Assembly (NCBI RefSeq): GCF_902498195.1
Contig: NZ_CABVIY010000003.1
Location: 558,001 to 622,000, forward strand
Source of the DNA: Pseudomonas fluorescens
GTDB lineage: Bacteria; Pseudomonadota; Gammaproteobacteria; Pseudomonadales; Pseudomonadaceae
Direction of reading: 5' to 3'
Length of the DNA: 64,000 nucleotides
In this document: in pieces, positions 56,133-64,000 of the stretch
Numbering within the stretch: the first letter of the stretch is position 1
How the letters are laid out: each line of letters starts with the position of its first letter
Made by a program: the position numbers and the translations under genes
The notes under the pieces: generated by a model
What the model was told of the DNA's origin: nothing
Database searches by the model: none
The model's input: the letters and a program-made list of their open reading frames with translations, nothing else

Positions 56133-57092
56133 GTGAATAGTATTTTAAAGTTGCTACTTCAGCGTCTGGCATTGGGGCTGTTATCGCTCTTCGCGGTGTC
56201 AGTGATCATTTTTCTCGCGGTCGGCATGCTCCCGGGCGATATCGCCCAGGCCATGCTCGGCCAGTCCGCCACGCCGGAAACCGTGGCGGCGTACCGGGCG
56301 CAACTGGGCCTGGACTTGCCGCCGCTGACCCGTTTCGGGCACTGGATCTGGCATTTGCTGCAAGGTGACCTCGGCGTGTCGCTGGCCAACCAGCGGCCCA
56401 TCGCCGATCTGGTTGGCGCGCGCCTGGGCAATACCTTCAGCCTGGCGCTGCTGGCGGCACTGGTGTCGGTGCCGCTGGCCTTGCTGCTGGGGATGCTCGC
56501 GGCGTTGTATCGCAACAGCTGGTTCGACCGGTTGCTCAATACCTCGGCCCTGAGCGCGGTGTCGTTTCCCGAGTTCTTCGTCGCCTACATCCTGATCCTG
56601 GTGTTCGCGGTGAAGCTCAACTGGTTCCCGAGCATTTCCAGCCTCTCGCCGAACGCCTCGCTCGGTGAGGTGCTGGAGCGTTCGGTGCTGCCGGTGGCAA
56701 CCCTGAGCCTGGTGGTGATCGCGCAGATGATGCGCATGACCCGCGCCTCCCTGATCAACCTGCTGGCCAGCCCGTACATCGAAATGGCCCGGCTCAAGGG
56801 CATCAGCCAGTCGCGGATCATCTTCCGCCATGCCTTGCCCAACGCCCTGGCACCGATCGTCAACGTGGTGGCGCTGAACCTGGCCTACCTGGTGGTGGGT
56901 GTGGTGGTGGTCGAAGTGGTGTTCGTCTATCCGGGCCTCGGCCAGTTGCTGGTGGACTCGGTGGCCAAGCGCGACATCCCGGTGGTGCAGGCCTGCAGCC
57001 TGATCTTCGCCGCGACCTACATCCTGCTCAATACCAGCGCCGATGTGCTGTCGATTGCCAGCAATCCACGCCTGATGCATCCGAAGGGGTAA
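56133..57092 (+). CDS. DppB-type ABC permease
   Basis: The 319-residue permease has about six transmembrane helices and the EAA loop YIEMARLKGISQSRIIFRHALPNA before the last two. The start is a GTG at 56133 with AAGGA eight bases upstream; an earlier ATG-like reading enters the REPIN region and lacks a ribosome site. It is four bases from the second permease gene. Confidence 0.88.
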   Translation: MNSILKLLLQRLALGLLSLFAVSVIIFLAVGMLPGDIAQAMLGQSATPETVAAYRAQLGLDLPPLTRFGHWIWHLLQGDLGVSLANQRPIADLVGARLGNTFSLALLAALVSVPLALLLGMLAALYRNSWFDRLLNTSALSAVSFPEFFVAYILILVFAVKLNWFPSISSLSPNASLGEVLERSVLPVATLSLVVIAQMMRMTRASLINLLASPYIEMARLKGISQSRIIFRHALPNALAPIVNVVALNLAYLVVGVVVVEVVFVYPGLGQLLVDSVAKRDIPVVQACSLIFAATYILLNTSADVLSIASNPRLMHPKG

Positions 57093-57095
57093 GCC

Positions 57096-57923
57096 ATGAG
57101 CCTGTTCAACCAAATAGTGAAGGCGCCGCTGAGCGCCAAATTCGGGCTGCTGGTGATCGTGCTGTACATCCTGGTGGCGGTGTTCGCGCCGGTGTTGGCG
57201 CCGTTCGGCGAAACCCAGGTGGTCGGCGAGGGCTTCGCGCCCTGGGGCGGGCAGTTCCTGCTGGGCACCGATAACCTGGGCCGCGACATGTTCAGCCGGC
57301 TGGTCTACGGTGCGCGCAACACCCTGGGCATTGCCTTCCTGACCACCGTGCTGGCGTTCCTGCTCGGTGGTTTTGGCGGCTTGATCGCGGCGATCAAGGG
57401 CGGCGCGATCGACCAGGGCCTGTCGCGGGTGGTGGACATCCTGATGGCCATTCCGCAACTGATCTTCGCCTTGCTGATCCTCAGCGTGGTCGGCACCACG
57501 GCGACCTCGCTGGTGCTGGTGATCGCGCTGCTGGACGCGACCCGGGTGTTTCGCCTGTCAAGGGCGGTGGCGATGAACGTGGTGGTGCAGGATTTCGTCG
57601 AGGCCGCGCGCCTGCGCGGTGAAGGCCTGTGGTGGCTGGTGACCCGCGAAGTGCTGCCCAATGCCGCGGCACCATTGATTGCCGAGTTCGGCCTGCGGTT
57701 CTGCTTTGTGTTCCTGTTCATCAGTGCGCTGTCGTTCCTCGGTCTGGGCATCCAGCCGCCGACCGCCGACTGGGGCAGCATGGTGCGCGACAACGCGGTG
57801 CTGATCACCTTCGGCGACATCAGCCCGTTGCTGCCCGCATTGGCCGTGGCCCTGATCACGGTCAGCGTCAATTTCGTCGTCGACTGGATGCTGCACAAAT
57901 CCAGCGGCCTCAAGGAGTGCTGA
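57096..57923 (+). CDS. DppC-type ABC permease
   Basis: The 275-residue permease has the DppC features: an N-terminal helix, the GTDNLGRDMFSRLVYGARN motif, six transmembrane segments and the EAA loop DFVEAARLRGEGLWWLVTREVLPNA. It is co-translated with the first permease and the ATPase, with gaps of 3 and 2 bp. Confidence 0.9.
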   Translation: MSLFNQIVKAPLSAKFGLLVIVLYILVAVFAPVLAPFGETQVVGEGFAPWGGQFLLGTDNLGRDMFSRLVYGARNTLGIAFLTTVLAFLLGGFGGLIAAIKGGAIDQGLSRVVDILMAIPQLIFALLILSVVGTTATSLVLVIALLDATRVFRLSRAVAMNVVVQDFVEAARLRGEGLWWLVTREVLPNAAAPLIAEFGLRFCFVFLFISALSFLGLGIQPPTADWGSMVRDNAVLITFGDISPLLPALAVALITVSVNFVVDWMLHKSSGLKEC

Positions 57924-57925
57924 AC

Positions 57926-59569
57926 ATGACGACATCCAAACCTTTGCTGGAAATCCGCGACCTGCACATCGAAGGCCATTACGAAGACGCCTGGCATCCG
58001 CTGATCAAGGGCATCGACCTGACCTTGCAGCGGGGCGAGGTGCTGGGGCTGATCGGCGAGTCGGGAGCGGGCAAGTCGACCCTGGGCCTGTCAGCCATGG
58101 GCTACACCCGCGACGGCTGCCGCATCACTGGCGGCTCGGTGCATTTCGACGGGATCGACCTGCTCAAGGCCAAGCCCGAAGCCCTGCGCAAATTGCGTGG
58201 CCTGCGCATTGCCTATGTCGCGCAAAGTGCGGCGGCCTCGTTCAACCCGGCCCATCGCCTGATCGATCAACACGTGGAAACGGCGGTAAAGAACGGCGGT
58301 ATGAGCCGCGAACAGGCCATGCGCGAAGCGGTGGATCTCTATCGGGTGCTGCACCTGCCCAACCCCGAGCAGATCGGCCAGCGCTACCCGCATCAGGTGT
58401 CGGGCGGCCAGTTGCAGCGGGTCATGACCGCGATGGCCATGGCCTGCCACCCGGACCTGATCATCTTCGACGAACCGACCACCGCGCTGGACGTCACCAC
58501 CCAGATCGAAGTGCTGGCGGCGATTCGTGATGCGGTAAAAACCTACGGCAGCGCGGCGATCTACATCAGCCATGACCTGGCGGTGGTGGCGCAAATGGCC
58601 GACCGGATCATGGTGCTGCGTCACGGCAAACTGGTGGAAGAGGCCGAAACCCGGCAGATGCTCGGCGACCCGCAGGAGGAGTACACCAAGTCGTTGTGGG
58701 CGGTGCGCAGTTTCCGCACCGAGCCCAAGGCCTGCCCGCAGGCGGAGCAACCGCTGCTGGAATTGCGCAACAGCTGCGCCAGCTACGGCCATCAACCGGT
58801 GCTGCACGACGTGTCGTTGAAGTTGTACAAGGGCCAGACCCTGGCGGTGATCGGCGAGTCCGGCAGCGGCAAGAGTTCCACGGCGCGGCTGATCACCGGC
58901 CTGTTGCCGCCGACCTACGGCGAAGTGCTGTATGACGGCCAGCCGCTGCCCGCCGACTTCCGTCAGCGCAGCAAGGAGCAACTGCGGCGCATCCAGATGA
59001 TCTACCAGATCCCCGATACGGCGCTCAATCCCCGCCAGCGCATCGTTGACATCATCGGCCGGCCGCTGACGTTCTACCTTGGCCTCAAGGGCAAGGCCAT
59101 GCGCGCGCGGGTCGCCGAGCTGCTGGAGATGATCGAGCTGGACCCGGCGACCTACATGGAGCGCCAGCCTCGCGAACTGTCCGGCGGGCAGAAACAGCGG
59201 ATCTGCATCGCCCGGGCCCTGGCGGCCGACCCGCAGCTGATCATCTGCGACGAAGTGACTTCGGCGCTGGATCAACTGGTGGCCGAAGGCGTGCTCAAGT
59301 TGCTCAACCGCATTCAGCAGCAACTGGGCGTCGCCTACCTGTTCATCACCCATGATGTCGCCACCGTGCGGGCGATTGCCGATGAGGTGCTGGTGATGCA
59401 ACGGGGCAGGGTGGTGGACCATGGCTCGCGCAGCCAGATTTTCACCCCGCCGCACCAGGACTACACCGGGCTGCTGTTTTCTTCCGAACCACAAATGGAC
59501 CCGGACTGGCTCGACCGCTTGCTGGCCAGCCGCGCCACGCATTCAACTCCTACGCTGGAAAAAGTCTAA
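57926..59569 (+). CDS. Double-domain ABC ATPase (DppD-DppF fusion)
   Basis: The 547-residue protein has two ATPase domains in tandem. The first has [17 protein letters not shown] and [12 protein letters not shown]; the second has [17 protein letters not shown] and [12 protein letters not shown]. Both sets are intact. It corresponds to separate DppD and DppF proteins fused in one chain, as in GsiA-like systems. AAGGAG precedes the ATG. It energises the importer formed with the preceding three genes. Confidence 0.9.
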   Translation: MTTSKPLLEIRDLHIEGHYEDAWHPLIKGIDLTLQRGEVLGLIGESGAGKSTLGLSAMGYTRDGCRITGGSVHFDGIDLLKAKPEALRKLRGLRIAYVAQSAAASFNPAHRLIDQHVETAVKNGGMSREQAMREAVDLYRVLHLPNPEQIGQRYPHQVSGGQLQRVMTAMAMACHPDLIIFDEPTTALDVTTQIEVLAAIRDAVKTYGSAAIYISHDLAVVAQMADRIMVLRHGKLVEEAETRQMLGDPQEEYTKSLWAVRSFRTEPKACPQAEQPLLELRNSCASYGHQPVLHDVSLKLYKGQTLAVIGESGSGKSSTARLITGLLPPTYGEVLYDGQPLPADFRQRSKEQLRRIQMIYQIPDTALNPRQRIVDIIGRPLTFYLGLKGKAMRARVAELLEMIELDPATYMERQPRELSGGQKQRICIARALAADPQLIICDEVTSALDQLVAEGVLKLLNRIQQQLGVAYLFITHDVATVRAIADEVLVMQRGRVVDHGSRSQIFTPPHQDYTGLLFSSEPQMDPDWLDRLLASRATHSTPTLEKV

Positions 59570-59578
59570 GGAATCACC

Positions 59579-60295
59579 ATGAAAGTATTGATCGTTCACG
59601 CTCATCCCGAGCCACAATCCTTCACCGCGGCCCTGCGTGACCAGGCTGCTGCCACCCTTGAAGCCCAAGGGCACGAAGTACAGGTCAGCGACCTGTACAA
59701 GATGAACTGGAACCCGGTGGCCAGCGCCGACGACTTCTCGTCCCGGGAAAATCCCGAGTACCTGGTGTACGCGCTGGAACAACGCCTGGGCGTGAAAAGC
59801 CAGTCGCTGGCGGCGGACATCCAGGCCGAGCTGGACAAGCTGCTGTGGGCCGACCTGCTGATCCTCAACTTCCCGATCTTCTGGTTCTCCGCCCCGGCCA
59901 TGCTCAAGGGCTGGATCGACCGGGTGCTGGTGTCGGGCATCTGCTACGGCGGCAAGCGCTTCTACGATCAGGGCGGCTTGAGCGGCAAAAAGGCACTGGT
60001 GACCGTGACCCTCGGCGGTCGCGAGCACATGTTCGGCGAAGACGCGATTCACGGCCCGTTGCAGGACATGCTGCGGCCGATCCTGCGCGGTACTTTGGCG
60101 TACGTAGGTTTCGACGTGCTGGAACCGTTCGTGGCCTGGCATGTGCCGTACATCAGCGACGAGGCGCGCAAGGATTTCCTGGTGGACTACACCCAGCGCC
60201 TGCAGCACCTGAGCGACGAGCAACCGCTGGTGTTCCCGAAGCTGTCGCAGTTCGATGAGCAGCTCTACCCATTGCGCCAGCCCGCCGAGGCCTGA
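59579..60295 (+). CDS. NAD(P)H:quinone oxidoreductase-like flavoprotein
   Basis: The 238-residue flavodoxin-fold protein of the NQO1/Kef-ancillary family has KVLIVHAHPEPQSF at the N-terminus, FPIFWFSAPAMLKGWIDRVL and TLGGREHMFGEDAIHG. Such enzymes bind FMN or FAD and reduce quinones or nitro/azo groups with NAD(P)H. It begins nine bases after the ATPase stop, so it is in the importer operon and might act on the imported compound. The specific substrate is unknown. Confidence 0.87.
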   Translation: MKVLIVHAHPEPQSFTAALRDQAAATLEAQGHEVQVSDLYKMNWNPVASADDFSSRENPEYLVYALEQRLGVKSQSLAADIQAELDKLLWADLLILNFPIFWFSAPAMLKGWIDRVLVSGICYGGKRFYDQGGLSGKKALVTVTLGGREHMFGEDAIHGPLQDMLRPILRGTLAYVGFDVLEPFVAWHVPYISDEARKDFLVDYTQRLQHLSDEQPLVFPKLSQFDEQLYPLRQPAEA

Positions 60296-60314
60296 TCAAC
60301 ACCACGCCTCCCTT

Positions 60315-60402
60315 GTGGGAGCGAGCCTGCTCGCGAATACGTCAGCACAACCAGCAATGATGGTGACTGACACACCGCTTTCGCGAGCAGGCTCGCTCCC
60401 AC
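60315..60402. repeat. REPIN, GAGCGAGCCTGCTCGCG type
   Basis: The arms begin at 60315 (GTGGGAGCGAGCCTGCTCGC) and end at 60402, mixing the outer end of one subfamily with the core of the other. It closes the importer operon. Confidence 0.92.
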
Positions 60403-60648
60403 AGTTTGATTTTCTGCACACCCCAAATATGCATCCATCCCCTACATTGTTCTGAATACACAAACACTGATGTCGCCGAGATTGGAATTGTTGGTGTAGT
60501 GGCCGGCTTGTAGCCTCCATTACGCCGAACACCGCGATGCGGTGGAGCCCCAGCCAGGGTTCATCAAGCCTCGGACTTCAACGTCCTGCCTTGCTTTCGG
60601 TCCGATGCCCCCATGGGGTCTGGCCTAATAAAAATAAGGAAGGCAGGT
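60403..60648 (+). promoter_or_regulatory. Promoter and leader region of the outer-membrane protein gene
   Basis: These 246 bp contain no credible ORF. Visible elements are a hairpin CACCGC-GAT-GCGGTG (60530-60544), the palindrome CCCCATGGGG (60609-60618), and overlapping A-rich motifs AATAAAAA (60627) and AAAAATAA (60630) fitting the Crc/Hfq pattern just upstream of AAGGA. A long structured leader with catabolite control is plausible. Confidence 0.45.
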
Positions 60649-61995
60649 ATGAGTATTCGTGCATGGGCTTGCGCAGCAACCCTGTTTGCCCCCGTTCTGG
60701 GTGCCGGCATTTTGTTTCCCGCCATGGCTCGCGCAGCGGACGACCCGATGGGTTCGCTGGTGCGAAGCGTGTTTGGCGACAGCCTTGAGCGTGAGCATGG
60801 CATCAAGGTCTACGGCTGGGCTCAGGCAGGCGTGATCTATAACAACAACGGCACGGATGACGTCAGCAAACAGAGCTTTTTCAACACCGACGAAGGCGTG
60901 AACCTCAACCAGTTCGCCCTGGCCGTGGAAAAGAAACCCAACAGCAATGTGGTCGGTCGTGTCGGACCGTTCCCCGGCCCCATGCCGCAAGAAGCCGACT
61001 GGGGCTTCAACGTCACGGCGCTCTACGGCAAGGATGCGCGTTACTTCAAGACCTACGGCTGGGACGAGGACCTTGGGGTCAACCGCGACAACAAGGCTGA
61101 AGATCCAGCGTTCACCATCGCTCAAGCCTACGTCGATTTCTATTTCCCGGTGCTCGGCGGCTCGGACCTGATGATCGGGATTTTCCACACGCCGCTGGAA
61201 AATGAGATCGGCTTCGCCTTGCCGTCACCCGCACCGACGGACTTCTACTCGCACACCTATTCCTTCATGCACGGCCCGGCCAAGCATGCCGGCGCGCTGT
61301 ATTCGTTCAAACTGCCGTCGGCGCCCGGCGAAAGCATGCTCGGCTTCGAACTGGGCGTGGTGCAGGGCTGGAACAACCTGCAGGACCCCAACCATGACCC
61401 GGATGTCATCGCCAACGTGCGCTGGCGCTCGGCGGATTTCAGCACCTGGATCGACTGGGAAAACATCTACGGCAACGGCGCCGGCGACAGCTTTGCCGAG
61501 TGCAGCTGTGGCTCGCCCATCCCGGCCGGCACCAAGGATGACGACTACAAGCGCCTGGCCTCTTACCTGACCTTGTCCCAGGTGCTCGACCCGAACAACC
61601 GCGTGGCGCTGGAGCTGAACTACGGCACGCAGGAGCAGGGCGCTTTCGCCGGCTTCGCCAATAAAAACGATGCCACCTGGTACGGCACCGATCTGAACTG
61701 GTACCACAAGCTCAGCGAAAACCTGATGTGGAACAGCCGCGCCGAGTGGTTCTACACCGACGCACCGGTGCACGTGATGATGGCCAACATCGACCCCAAC
61801 ACCGGGATTCCCGATCCGACCTGGGGCAGTTTCTACGGCGTCACCACCAACCTGGCCTGGACCCCGACCCCCAACGTGCGCTTGCGCCCGGAATTGCGCT
61901 ACGACATCCATTCCGGCCCCGGTCGCGATGCCTATGCCGATGGGCAAAAAGACTCGCAAGTGGTCGCTTCCTTCGACGTCAGTTTCTTCTTCTAA
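60649..61995 (+). CDS. Outer-membrane beta-barrel protein (BBP2-like porin)
   Basis: The 448-residue exported protein has a signal peptide ending near AMARAADD. Amphipathic beta-strands with regular aromatic residues follow (YGWAQAGVIYNNN, WYGTDLNWYHKL, LRPELRYDIHSG). The C-terminal FDVSFFF ends in Phe, the outer-membrane assembly signal. It is probably a substrate-selective porin for the ABC importer that follows. The ATG at 60649 has AAGGA upstream. Confidence 0.83.
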   Translation: MSIRAWACAATLFAPVLGAGILFPAMARAADDPMGSLVRSVFGDSLEREHGIKVYGWAQAGVIYNNNGTDDVSKQSFFNTDEGVNLNQFALAVEKKPNSNVVGRVGPFPGPMPQEADWGFNVTALYGKDARYFKTYGWDEDLGVNRDNKAEDPAFTIAQAYVDFYFPVLGGSDLMIGIFHTPLENEIGFALPSPAPTDFYSHTYSFMHGPAKHAGALYSFKLPSAPGESMLGFELGVVQGWNNLQDPNHDPDVIANVRWRSADFSTWIDWENIYGNGAGDSFAECSCGSPIPAGTKDDDYKRLASYLTLSQVLDPNNRVALELNYGTQEQGAFAGFANKNDATWYGTDLNWYHKLSENLMWNSRAEWFYTDAPVHVMMANIDPNTGIPDPTWGSFYGVTTNLAWTPTPNVRLRPELRYDIHSGPGRDAYADGQKDSQVVASFDVSFFF

Positions 61996-62094
61996 CCCGA
62001 CGCTTTCGCTGACCTGGCGTGATGGCTCAACCCACACGTTGTGACCTTGTTCGTCCGCACTTTGCCGGCCCGATGCCGCACCGGAGTAATTTTC

Positions 62095-63405
62095 ATGACA
62101 GACAATAACGATAAAAACCTGTTTGGCCGCGACGTTTCACGTCGTGATTTCCTGCGTGGCAGCGGTGTCGCCGCAGGCACGATTGCCCTGGCCAGCCTGC
62201 CGTTCAACTTCGCCGTGGGCAGTGAACGGGTGATCAAGCTCGGCTACGTCAGCCCGCAGACCGGGCCGCTGGCACCCTTTGCCGCGGCCGACAACTACAT
62301 CATCGAATCGCTCAGGCAAACGCTGAAAAACACCCTCACGGTGGCGGGCAAGGCGTACCGCCTGGAAGTCATCGTCAAGGACAGCCAGTCCAACCCCAAC
62401 CGCGCGGCGGAAGTGGCGAGTGAGTTGATCCTGTCCGATCAGGTCGACCTGATGCTCGTATCGTCGACGCCCGAAACCACCAACCCGGTGTCCGACCAAT
62501 GCGAAATCAACGAGATCCCGTGTATTTCCACGGTGGCGCCGTGGCAGCCATGGTTCTTCACCCGTGGCGGCAAACCCGAGCAGGGCTTTGATTGGACCTA
62601 TCACTTTTTCTGGGGCCTGGAAGATGTGATCGGCACTTACACCGCCATGTGGGGCGCGATGCCCACCGATAAGGTGATCGGTGGCCTGTTCCCCAACGAT
62701 GGCGACGGCAATGCCTGGGGTGATTCGAAACTCGGGTTCCCGCCGGTGCTGGCGCAGAAGGGATTTCAGTTGGTCGATCCCGGTCGTTTCCAGAGCCTGA
62801 CCGATGACTTCTCCGCGCAGATCGCCGCGTTCAAGAAGGCTGAAGTAGAGATCGTCACCGGTGTGGTCATTCCCCCGGATCTGACCACGTTCTGGACACA
62901 GGCGCGCCAGCAGGGCTTCAAACCCAAAGCCGTGTCGGTGGGCAAGGCGTTGCTGTTTCCCACGGCGGTCGAAGCATTGGGCAAAGCCGGCAATAACCTG
63001 TCCACGGAAATCTGGTGGAGCCCCACGCACCCGTTCAGTTCGTCGCTGACCGGCGCCAGTGCCGGACAGCTCGCCCAAGGCTTCACCCAGGCCACCGGCA
63101 AACAATGGACGCAACCGCTGGGCTTCGTGCATGCGTTGTTCGAACTGGCGGTGGACATCCTCCAGCGCACCGAAGAAATCGGCAACCCGAAGGCCGTGCG
63201 CGATGCCTTGCTCAAGACCAATCTCAACACCGTGGTCGGGCCGATCAACTGGAACGGCGGACCGGTGAAAAACGTCGCCAAGACGCCGCTGGTCAGTGGC
63301 CAATGGCGGCTGGGCAATAACAACCAATACGACTTGATCGTGACCAGCAATGCCACCGCACCGGCGATCCCGCTGGGCGGCGAGATGCAGGCCATTACGT
63401 ATTGA
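62095..63405 (+). CDS. Branched-chain-type ABC binding protein, Tat-exported
   Basis: The 436-residue Peripla_BP_6 (LivJ/AmiC-like) protein has a twin-arginine signal (SRRDFLRGSGVAAG). The mature domain opens with IKLGYVSPQTGPLAPF and contains VIVKDSQSNPNRAAEVASELI, the usual ligand-site region. GGAG lies nine bases before the chosen ATG. Members of this branch bind amides, urea, aromatic or dicarboxylic acids as well as amino acids. The preceding barrel and following ATPase suggest a full outer-to-inner membrane uptake route. Confidence 0.87.
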   Translation: MTDNNDKNLFGRDVSRRDFLRGSGVAAGTIALASLPFNFAVGSERVIKLGYVSPQTGPLAPFAAADNYIIESLRQTLKNTLTVAGKAYRLEVIVKDSQSNPNRAAEVASELILSDQVDLMLVSSTPETTNPVSDQCEINEIPCISTVAPWQPWFFTRGGKPEQGFDWTYHFFWGLEDVIGTYTAMWGAMPTDKVIGGLFPNDGDGNAWGDSKLGFPPVLAQKGFQLVDPGRFQSLTDDFSAQIAAFKKAEVEIVTGVVIPPDLTTFWTQARQQGFKPKAVSVGKALLFPTAVEALGKAGNNLSTEIWWSPTHPFSSSLTGASAGQLAQGFTQATGKQWTQPLGFVHALFELAVDILQRTEEIGNPKAVRDALLKTNLNTVVGPINWNGGPVKNVAKTPLVSGQWRLGNNNQYDLIVTSNATAPAIPLGGEMQAITY

Positions 63406-63430
63406 TCGCGCTCAAGCAAGCAGGTGCACC

Positions 63431-64000
63431 ATGCAACAGCCACTTCTACAACTGAACGATGTGCATAAAAGCTACGGCTCGGTGAAGGTCACCGATGCCG
63501 TGAGCCTGACCCTTGAGCCCGGTGAAGCCCTGGGCATCATCGGCCCCAACGGCGCGGGCAAAAGCACGCTGTTCAACCTGATCGCCGGCGGCGTGGCGGC
63601 GGACAGCGGCAGCATCCATTTCGAAGGCCGCGACGTCACCTGCGAACCGGTGTTCAAGCGTTGCCAGCAAGGCATCGGCCGCTCCCACCAGATCCCGCAC
63701 CCGTTCGTGAAAATGACCGTGTTCGAAAACCTGCTGGTGGGCGCGACCTTCGGTGCGCGGTTGCCCGACAAGGAGGCCAGCCAGTGGTGCGCGCAGACCC
63801 TGGAACTGACGGGCCTGATGCGCAAGGCCAACGTGCTGGCCGGCTCGCTGACCCTGCTCGACCGCAAGCGCCTGGAAATGGCGCGTGCCTTGTCGACCCG
63901 GCCGCGTTTGCTGCTGCTCGATGAAATTGCCGGTGGCCTGACCGAACCGGAATGCCTGGCACTGGTGGAAACCATCCAGGGCATCCACAAGGCCGGCGTC
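63431..64000 (+). CDS. Branched-chain-type ABC ATP-binding protein (LivG-like), cut by window end
   Basis: The frame is open from the ATG at 63431 to the last base, giving 190 residues so far. Walker A is GPNGAGKST and Walker B LLLLDEIAGGLTE. The signature region reads GSLTLLDRKRLEMARAL, without the usual LSGGQ. This lacks the standard C-loop glycines, as in some LivG-type relatives with LTLxxRKRLE. The Q-loop region is GIGRSHQIPHPF. It is 25 bp after the binding-protein gene; permeases are expected beyond the window. Confidence 0.85.
   Translation, partial: MQQPLLQLNDVHKSYGSVKVTDAVSLTLEPGEALGIIGPNGAGKSTLFNLIAGGVAADSGSIHFEGRDVTCEPVFKRCQQGIGRSHQIPHPFVKMTVFENLLVGATFGARLPDKEASQWCAQTLELTGLMRKANVLAGSLTLLDRKRLEMARALSTRPRLLLLDEIAGGLTEPECLALVETIQGIHKAGV

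Noticed and set aside
60469..60498. Tiny ORFs in the leader of the barrel gene as leader peptides
   Set aside because: The 8-9 codon ORFs have no ribosome site and do not reach the downstream start region.

Overview
The window is high-GC DNA from a Pseudomonas chromosome, most likely the P. fluorescens group. The evidence is the gene content (efeUOB, a fadAx/fadB1x-type cluster, an aru locus laid out as in P. aeruginosa, pqi, puu-type polyamine genes) and about twenty copies of a paired palindromic repeat (REP doublet, REPIN) of the type common in that group. No rRNA, tRNA, CRISPR array, insertion sequence or prophage was recognised. The only recombinase is a lone tyrosine recombinase.

Layout. 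0-7 kb: a TetR regulator with a palindromic operator inside its own promoter, PssA-type phosphatidylserine synthase, and a Fur-box-preceded efeU-efeO-efeB-M75 iron uptake operon. 7-16 kb: an AraC regulator and a branched/short-chain acyl-CoA operon (acyl-CoA synthetase, SDR dehydrogenase, thiolase, acyl-CoA dehydrogenase, enoyl-CoA hydratase), facing a second acyl-CoA dehydrogenase and a 3-hydroxyisobutyryl-CoA hydrolase. 16-21 kb: HPP membrane protein, MFS transporter, UDP-glucose dehydrogenase and the recombinase. 21-25 kb: an Fbp-like ferric ABC importer. 25-29 kb: pqiA-pqiA-pqiB-pqiC lipid-transport genes. 29-34.6 kb: polyamine catabolism (gamma-glutamylputrescine oxidase and synthetase types, binding protein, AraC and XRE-cupin regulators). 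34.7-39.9 kb: an Fe-S flavin oxidoreductase, an ABC binding protein, a class II aldolase and a TetR regulator of unknown substrate.

39.9-54.3 kb: an arginine transaminase (aru) locus: response regulator, extra periplasmic binding protein, hybrid kinase, amino acid permease, crotonase, acyl-CoA dehydrogenase, ADP-forming acyl-CoA ligase, AruI, AruH and an aldehyde dehydrogenase. Together these could take arginine to 2-ketoarginine, 4-guanidinobutyraldehyde and 4-guanidinobutyrate, then perhaps to CoA-thioester chemistry. 54.3-60.3 kb: a Dpp-type ABC importer with a Tat-exported binding protein and a quinone-reductase-like flavoprotein. 60.6-64 kb: an outer-membrane barrel, a Tat-exported branched-chain-type binding protein and the start of its ATPase, cut by the window end.

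The most unusual signal is the leader of the aru-locus permease (43.85-44.06 kb). It has TGT-type direct repeats at 10-11 bp spacing, a Crc/Hfq-type A-rich motif at the start of a 24-codon ORF with four cysteines, and an inverted repeat that pairs the permease Shine-Dalgarno with the end of that ORF. This looks like a translationally coupled leader-peptide switch. Similar direct repeats lie upstream of the response regulator gene and the aru operon.
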